A DNA stretch of 64,000 nt from CADCTQ01 sp963844325. GTDB lineage: Bacteria; Bacteroidota; Bacteroidia; Cytophagales; 172606-1. The DNA lies in assembly GCA_963844325.1 (NCBI GenBank), contig CAWJNV010000002.1, positions 4,898,001 through 4,962,000 of the forward strand, written 5' to 3'. The notes beneath the pieces are model-generated. The model ran no database searches and was not told the DNA's origin. It saw nothing but the letters and a program-made list of their open reading frames with translations. Positions 59,354 to 64,000 of this stretch are shown here, in pieces (the first letter of the stretch is position 1; each line of letters begins with the position of its first letter). Position numbers and translations under genes: made by a program.

Positions 59354-61474
59354 ATGACGATCAAAGATTACCCCGGCAGTCCGTACCCCCTGGGGGCCAC
59401 CTGGGACCGGTCGGGCGTCAACTTCGCCCTGTTTGCCGAAAACGCCACCGGCGTGGAACTCTGCCTGTTCGACAGCCCCGAAGCCACGAAGGAATCGTAC
59501 CGGCTCAAGCTGACCGAACGCAGTTACCAGGTGTGGCACGCGTACCTGCCGGGCATCAAGCCGGGACAGTTGTACGGCTACCGGGTGCACGGCCCGTTCG
59601 AGCCCGAAAACGGCCACCGCTTCAACCCCAACAAACTCCTCATCGACCCCTACGCCAAGGCCATCTCGGGCACCGTCAACTGGCACGACTCGCTGTTTGG
59701 CTACCAGATCGGGGACGACGACCTGAGCTTCAGCCCTTCCGACAGCGCCCCCTACGTTCCCAAGGGCGTGGTCATCGACGACCGCTTCGACTGGGAAGAC
59801 GACAAGGCGCCCAAGATTCCTTACTTCAAGTCGATCATCTACGAAACGCACGTGAAGGGTTTTACCCGGCTGCACCCCGGCATTCCCGAAGAAATCCGCG
59901 GCACCTACGCGGCCATGGGCCACCCGGTCACGATTGCCTACCTGCTGGAACTGGGCGTGACGGCCGTGGAACTCATGCCCGTACACCACTTCATCACCGA
60001 CCGCTACCTGCTCGACAAGGACCTGACCAACTACTGGGGCTACAACTCCATCGGCTTTTTCGCCCCCGACGTGCGCTACTCGGGCAGCGGCACGCTGGGC
60101 GGACAGGTCACTGAGTTCAAGGAAATGGTGAAGGCCCTCCACAAGGCGGGCATCGAGGTGATCCTCGACGTGGTGTACAACCACACGGGGGAGGGCAACC
60201 AGATGGGCCCGACGCTGTCGTTCAAGGGCATCGACAACGCCTCGTACTACCGGCTGGTGGAAGACCAGAAACGCTACTACATGGATTATACCGGCACGGG
60301 CAACACCCTCAACGCCAACCTGCCCACGGTGCTGCGGCTCATCATGGACAGCCTCCGCTACTGGATCCTGGACATGCACGTGGACGGCTTCCGCTTTGAC
60401 CTGGCGGCCACGCTGGCCCGCGAACTGCACGCCGTGGACCGGCTCAGTTCGTTCTTCGACATCATCCACCAGGACCCGGTGATCTCGCAGGTAAAACTCA
60501 TTGCCGAGCCCTGGGACATCGGCGAAGGCGGATACCAGGTGGGCAACTTCCCGCCCGGCTGGTCGGAGTGGAACGGCAAGTACCGCGACTGCATCCGTGA
60601 CTACTGGCGGGGCGCCGACAGCATGCTGGCCGAGTTCGGGCAGCGCTTCACGGGCAGTTCCGACCTCTACGAGGGCGACTACCGCCGGCCCACGGCGAGC
60701 ATCAACTTCATCACGGCCCACGACGGCTTTACGCTGCACGACCTGGTGAGCTACAACGAAAAGCACAACGAGGCCAACGGCGAAAACAACCAGGACGGCG
60801 AAAGCCACAACCGGAGCTGGAACTGCGGCGCCGAAGGCCTCACCACCGACCCGGCCATCGTGGCCCTGCGCGGGCAACAGAAACGCAACCTGCTCGCCAC
60901 GCTGTTTCTCTCGCAGGGCGTGCCCATGCTGCTGGCCGGCGACGAACTGGGCCGCACCCAGCGGGGCAACAACAACGCCTACTGCCAGGACAACTACATC
61001 AGCTGGGTGGACTGGGCGGCGGCCGACGAGGACCTGCTGGCCTTTACCCGCAAGCTCATCCGGTTGCGTAAGGACCATCCCGTCTTCTGCCGCCGCCGCT
61101 GGTTCCAGGGCCTGCCCATCAAGGGCTCGGGCGTGGAAGACATTGCCTGGTTCCTGCCCGAAGGCACCGAAATGACCGAGGAAAACTGGAGCCACGACTT
61201 CGCCAAATCGCTGGCCGTGTTCCTCAACGGCAAGGGCCTGCGTTCGCGGGGGCCGAGCGGCGAACAGATCGTGGACGACAGTTTCTACGTGATCTTCAAC
61301 GCCTACCACGGCCCCATCGTGTACCAGTTGCCCCCCCGCAAGTACGGCCGCGAATGGACCAAAATCCTCGACACCAGCAACAGCCGCGTCGAAGAAGAAG
61401 GCGTTGCCTACGGGGCCAGCGAAAACATCATCGTGGAAGGCCGCTCCGTGGTGCTGCTGCATCATCCGCTGTAG
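59354..61474 (+). CDS. glgX: Glycogen debranching enzyme GlgX
   Basis: The 706-residue enzyme has a family 48 carbohydrate-binding N-domain (about 8-100). A GH13 catalytic barrel follows with DVVYNH (272-277), the nucleophile Asp349 in DGFRFDLAATL, general acid Glu385 in LIAEPWDIGEGG, and ITAHDGFTLHDLVSYN. A C-terminal beta-sandwich ends it. It should hydrolyse alpha-1,6 branches of glycogen left after phosphorylase action. Length and motif order match GlgX/TreX. ATG 59354 is nine bases after the repeat. Other glycogen genes are not in the window. The stop is directly followed by the next inverted repeat. Confidence 0.95.
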   Translation: MTIKDYPGSPYPLGATWDRSGVNFALFAENATGVELCLFDSPEATKESYRLKLTERSYQVWHAYLPGIKPGQLYGYRVHGPFEPENGHRFNPNKLLIDPYAKAISGTVNWHDSLFGYQIGDDDLSFSPSDSAPYVPKGVVIDDRFDWEDDKAPKIPYFKSIIYETHVKGFTRLHPGIPEEIRGTYAAMGHPVTIAYLLELGVTAVELMPVHHFITDRYLLDKDLTNYWGYNSIGFFAPDVRYSGSGTLGGQVTEFKEMVKALHKAGIEVILDVVYNHTGEGNQMGPTLSFKGIDNASYYRLVEDQKRYYMDYTGTGNTLNANLPTVLRLIMDSLRYWILDMHVDGFRFDLAATLARELHAVDRLSSFFDIIHQDPVISQVKLIAEPWDIGEGGYQVGNFPPGWSEWNGKYRDCIRDYWRGADSMLAEFGQRFTGSSDLYEGDYRRPTASINFITAHDGFTLHDLVSYNEKHNEANGENNQDGESHNRSWNCGAEGLTTDPAIVALRGQQKRNLLATLFLSQGVPMLLAGDELGRTQRGNNNAYCQDNYISWVDWAAADEDLLAFTRKLIRLRKDHPVFCRRRWFQGLPIKGSGVEDIAWFLPEGTEMTEENWSHDFAKSLAVFLNGKGLRSRGPSGEQIVDDSFYVIFNAYHGPIVYQLPPRKYGREWTKILDTSNSRVEEEGVAYGASENIIVEGRSVVLLHHPL

Positions 61475-61476
61475 TA

Positions 61477-61589
61477 GAAGCGAGGAGTGAGGAGCGAGAA
61501 GCGAGGAGTGCGATGTCGGGTAAATCCGATTAAAGTTTTCCACGCACTTCTCACTCCTGGCTTCTCGCTCCTCGCTTCTCGCTCCTCAT
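61477..61589. repeat. Long inverted repeat, GAGAAGCGAGGAGTGA family, copy 2
   Basis: The left arm (61477-61511) is GAAGCGAGGAGTGAGGAGCG words and the right arm (61546-61589) is CTTCTCACTCCTGGCTTCTC words. It starts right after the TAG stop of glgX and shares its vocabulary with the repeat at 39953-40064. Confidence 0.88.
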
Positions 61590-61603
61590 TACTATATTTA
61601 CGC

Positions 61604-62308
61604 ATGCAAAAAGCCCAGTTGTTCCTCTTTCACTTTGCGGGAGGAAATATTTACTCGTTCAACACCATTACGCCCCGGCTGAAGCACCTGGAGGCGATCC
61701 CGCTGGAACTGCCGGGCCGGGGCCGGCGCATGCAGGAGCGGCTGCTGAAAGATTTTGACCTGGCGGCCAAGGACCTCTACAACCAGGTGGTTCCCAAACT
61801 GAACGGCGCCCCGTTGCTGATCTACGGCCACAGCATGGGCGCCTACCTGGCCCTGCGGGTGACCCGCATGCTGGAACAGGCCGGCCACCCCCCGGCGTAC
61901 CTGATCGTAAGCGGCAACCCGGGTCCGGGCGTACCCCGCAAAGGGCCGGGTAAAAGGTATTTGCTCGGGAAAGCAGAATTCATCGAGGAACTCCGGACCC
62001 TGGGGGGCGTCCCGGAAGAGGTGTTCCAGGACCAGGAGTTGTTCGGGTTTTTCGAGCCCATCCTGCGGGCCGACTTCCAGATTGCCGAAGCCGAGGGGCT
62101 GGAGCACGAGCCGCCCGTAGCCGCTCCGCTCTATGCATTGATGGGCAGCGAGGAAGAAAACGTGGACCGGATCACCAACTGGGGCCGCTTTACCCGTTCG
62201 CACTTCCGCTCCGAAGTGCTGGAAGGCAACCACTTTTTCATCCACAAACACCCCGAACGCATGGCCAGCGTCATCAAAGCGTGTTATGACCGGTTGGGGA
62301 GTTCATGA
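61604..62308 (+). CDS. Type II thioesterase (GrsT-like alpha/beta hydrolase)
   Basis: The 234-residue enzyme opens LFLFHFAGGNIYSFN, as in type II thioesterases. The nucleophile elbow is GHSMG (Ser77). ELPGRGRRMQERL and the late LEGNHFFIHKHPE, with the catalytic His, fit the family. These enzymes clear wrong acyl groups from nonribosomal peptide or polyketide carrier proteins. No NRPS or PKS gene is in the window, so it is an orphan here. ATG 61604 starts the fold directly; earlier frame sequence is repeat. The stop is inside the arm of the following repeat. Confidence 0.88.
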   Translation: MQKAQLFLFHFAGGNIYSFNTITPRLKHLEAIPLELPGRGRRMQERLLKDFDLAAKDLYNQVVPKLNGAPLLIYGHSMGAYLALRVTRMLEQAGHPPAYLIVSGNPGPGVPRKGPGKRYLLGKAEFIEELRTLGGVPEEVFQDQELFGFFEPILRADFQIAEAEGLEHEPPVAAPLYALMGSEEENVDRITNWGRFTRSHFRSEVLEGNHFFIHKHPERMASVIKACYDRLGSS

Positions 62309-62399
62309 GTTCATGAGTTTATGAGTTTATGAGTAGAAAGCGTTTGACATCCAACGCGTGATACACTTTAGACTCATGAACTCATAAACTCATAAACTC
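62299..62399. repeat. Long inverted repeat, TCATGAGTTTATGAG family, copy 2
   Basis: The left arm (62299-62335) contains the stop of the thioesterase gene, and the right arm (62372-62399) contains the stop of the convergent LysR gene. The loop (AGAAAGCGTTTGACATCC, CAACGCGTGATACACTTT) is a diverged copy of the loop at 59240-59273. Confidence 0.88.
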
Positions 62400-63274
62400 C
62401 TCACTTCCGGCACGCCGTCTACCAGGTGGCGCACCAGCGGGCTGAGGTCATCTTTGCGCCAGATCATTGACAACTCCGCCCGGATGCCGGCGTCCGGAAG
62501 TTCGATGCACGCGACCGGCAGGGTTACCCCGCGCGTCAGCGAGGTAGGCACCAGCGCCACGCCGAGGCCCTGGGCCACCAGCCGCATGACCGTGTCGCCG
62601 AAAGCGGTTTCGTGCGCAACGGCCGGGGTAAATCCTGCCTGCCCGCACAGCCGCATCAACGCATCGACGTACAGGGGGCCCGAACTCCGGGGCGGCAGAA
62701 TGAACGGTTCGCCGGCCAGTTGCGCCAGCCCCCCGAACGGAGCCGACGCCAGCGGGTGCGCCCCGGGCAGTACCACCGAAAAGGTTTCCCGTTGTACCAC
62801 CCGCTGGTGCAGGCGTTCATCGGGCGGCGGATTGCGCACAAACCCCACGTCGGCTTTGCCGCCCCTGACGGCCTCCAGCTGTTCGGTGGCCGTCATTTCG
62901 CGCAGGTGCGTCTGCACGAGGGGCCACTGCTGGCGCAGGCGGGCCAGGATGGCCGGCAGCAGGGACACCATGGCCGAGCCGGCGTAACTGATCGTAAGCG
63001 TTCCCATCTGCCCGGCGTGGAGGCTGCGCACGTTTTGGGTTACCGACTCGATCCGCGCAAAAAGGGCTTCCACCTCCCGGTACAGGTACGCTCCCGCCTC
63101 GGTGAGTTCGACCCGCCGCTTGGTGCGGTGAAAAAGGACCACGCCCAGTTCCGCCTCCAACTGCTTGATCTGCCGGGTCAGGGCCGGCTGCACGATGCAC
63201 AGTTGCTCGGCCGCCTTCCGGAAATGCAGTTCCCGGGCTACCGTCCTGAAATATCCCAACTGCCGTAGTTCCAT
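62390..63274 (-). CDS. LysR family transcription regulator
   Basis: The 294-residue protein has an N-terminal winged helix (about 1-60, LHFRKAAEQLCIVQPALTRQ) and a periplasmic-binding-like effector domain (about 90-290, GTLTISYAGSAMVSLLPAIL). It follows the BenM/CatM-like pattern. The last residues (VRSL) and stop come from the repeat arm at 62390-62399. LysR proteins usually control a divergent neighbour; here that would be the partial GNAT gene at 63594. The start is ATG 63274, directly at the edge of the repeat at 63275. Confidence 0.93.
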   Translation of the reverse strand: MELRQLGYFRTVARELHFRKAAEQLCIVQPALTRQIKQLEAELGVVLFHRTKRRVELTEAGAYLYREVEALFARIESVTQNVRSLHAGQMGTLTISYAGSAMVSLLPAILARLRQQWPLVQTHLREMTATEQLEAVRGGKADVGFVRNPPPDERLHQRVVQRETFSVVLPGAHPLASAPFGGLAQLAGEPFILPPRSSGPLYVDALMRLCGQAGFTPAVAHETAFGDTVMRLVAQGLGVALVPTSLTRGVTLPVACIELPDAGIRAELSMIWRKDDLSPLVRHLVDGVPEVRSL

Positions 63275-63467
63275 GAGAGATGTGAGATGTGAGACATTAG
63301 ACAGGAGACCGTTAGGGTTATATGGCTGGATGGCTGAATGGTTGAATGGTTAATTGTCGGATGGTTATATGGCTGGATGGTTAATTCAATCCCCTTTAGC
63401 CATTCAACCATATAGCCATCCAGCCATATAACCCTAACGGTCTCCTGTCTAATGTCTAATATCTCAA
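63275..63467. repeat. Nested inverted repeat, GAGACATTAGACA outside and ATGGCTGGATGG inside
   Basis: The outer arms (63275-63316 and 63432-63467) use GAGATGTGAGACATTAGACA words. The inner arms (63317-63384 and 63396-63431) use ATATGGCTGGATGGCTGAA words. The join between the families is seamless on both sides. It fills most of the divergent gap between LysR and GNAT. The bases 63468-63593 hold no site that I can name. Confidence 0.88.
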
Positions 63468-63593
63468 AAAGGTATCAATGCGAGACTAAAATAGTATTTT
63501 TCCTGATCGATGTTCCCTTTTTACTTTGCAGGCGGGCAAGGCCGGTTTCACCCGTGGCCCGTCCGTGCATCACCCCCTAACCCAAAGACAAAC

Positions 63594-64000
63594 ATGACCC
63601 AACTACTCCGAACGGATTCCACCCACGCCGACTTCGTGGAACTGGTCCGGCACCTGGACGCCGATTTGCGGGTCCGGGATGGCGAAGACCATTCCTTCTA
63701 CGCCCAGTTCAACAAGATTGACAAGATCCGGCACGTGGTGGTAGCCTACCGCGACGGGCAGGCCGTGGGCTGCGGCGCCATCAAGGAATACGCCCCGGAG
63801 CGGGCCGAAGTCAAACGCATGTACGTGGCGCCGGCGTACCGCGGACGGGGAGTCGCTACGCAGGTCCTGTCCGAACTGGAACGGTGGGCCCGGGAACTGT
63901 CGTACGCTACGTGCATCCTCGAAACCGGCGTGAACCAGCCGGAAGCCGTGGGACTGTACGGGAAAAACGGGTACCGGGTCATCCCCAACTACGGCCAGTA
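63594..64000 (+). CDS. GNAT family N-acetyltransferase (3' end outside window)
   Basis: The first 135 residues are present and the frame is open to the last base. The acetyl-CoA-binding motif is VKRMYVAPAYRGRGVATQVL at about residues 72-91, followed by LETGVNQPEAVGLYGKNGY typical of GNAT motif B. It probably acetylates a small amine or protein. The gene is divergent from LysR and may be its target. ATG 63594 is the first start after the intergenic region. Confidence 0.9.
   Translation, partial: MTQLLRTDSTHADFVELVRHLDADLRVRDGEDHSFYAQFNKIDKIRHVVVAYRDGQAVGCGAIKEYAPERAEVKRMYVAPAYRGRGVATQVLSELERWARELSYATCILETGVNQPEAVGLYGKNGYRVIPNYGQ

Noticed and set aside
59327..61543. Minus-strand open frame of 738 codons
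   Set aside because: Antisense of glgX, whose catalytic motifs are complete.

Overview
The window looks like a G+C-rich chromosome segment of a member of the Bacteroidota, most likely order Cytophagales. The reasons are C-terminal type IX secretion sorting domains on three large secreted proteins, few visible Shine-Dalgarno sequences, TTG / TANNTTTG-type promoters, DUF5916, LytTR, DUF1080 and ThuA families, and Pirellula/Verrucomicrobium-type haem-binding dehydrogenases. This assignment is an inference; no rRNA or other marker gene is present. I saw no rRNA, tRNA, CRISPR array, insertion sequence, integrase or replication origin.

Layout. 0-16.3 kb: a carbohydrate locus suited to oxidised (3-keto) glycosides. 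It holds a partial c-type cytochrome, a DUF1080 3-keto-disaccharide hydrolase, a DUF4432 aldose-epimerase relative, a phosphomannose-isomerase-like cupin, two TIM-barrel isomerases, a Gfo/Idh/MocA dehydrogenase, a lone sugar-binding lipoprotein, two membrane acyltransferases, a large SGNH-propeller-cytochrome c protein and a ThuA protein. 16.9-22.7 kb: two tandem, recently homogenised PhoD-like secreted phosphatases and a lipoprotein. 23-24.5 kb: a YdeI/DUF1905 protein and a DUF1275 membrane protein. 24.9-32.6 kb: an unusual operon of membrane metallophosphoesterase, GMC oxidoreductase fused to a Cys-nucleophile hydrolase, lipoprotein and membrane protein. 32.8-39.9 kb: DNA repair and regulation (AraC-alkyltransferase fusion, DMT transporter plus CGNR regulator with four operators, HTH/membrane protein, REC-HPt and LytTR response regulators, small genes). 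40-41.6 kb: a multiply frameshifted GH32 pseudogene. 42.5-52.7 kb: Hsp70-like protein, GT32 glycosyltransferase, a 1730-residue secreted propeller/malectin protein, a membrane protein and an AraC regulator. About 52.9-56.3 kb: an AT-rich foreign island encoding a two-TM protein, a PIN-GNAT-EVE/PUA fusion and an ASCH protein, a candidate uncharacterised defence or toxin module. 56.3-64 kb: DUF5916 protein, SemiSWEET, glycogen debranching enzyme, type II thioesterase, LysR regulator and a partial GNAT.

The most striking feature is not a gene. About 25 intergenic gaps hold long inverted repeats whose arms are built from short degenerate words, for example ATGGCTGTATGG, GAGAAGCGAGGAGTGA, TCATGAGTTTATGAG or GCGGGAAGGCGTCGC. 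Each family has its own word but the same design. They often start in or at the stop codon of the upstream gene and run almost to the next start. They occur as diverged copies of one another and are nested inside each other, with up to five concentric layers at 44.8-45.7 kb. Many spurious open frames in these gaps come from the repeats.
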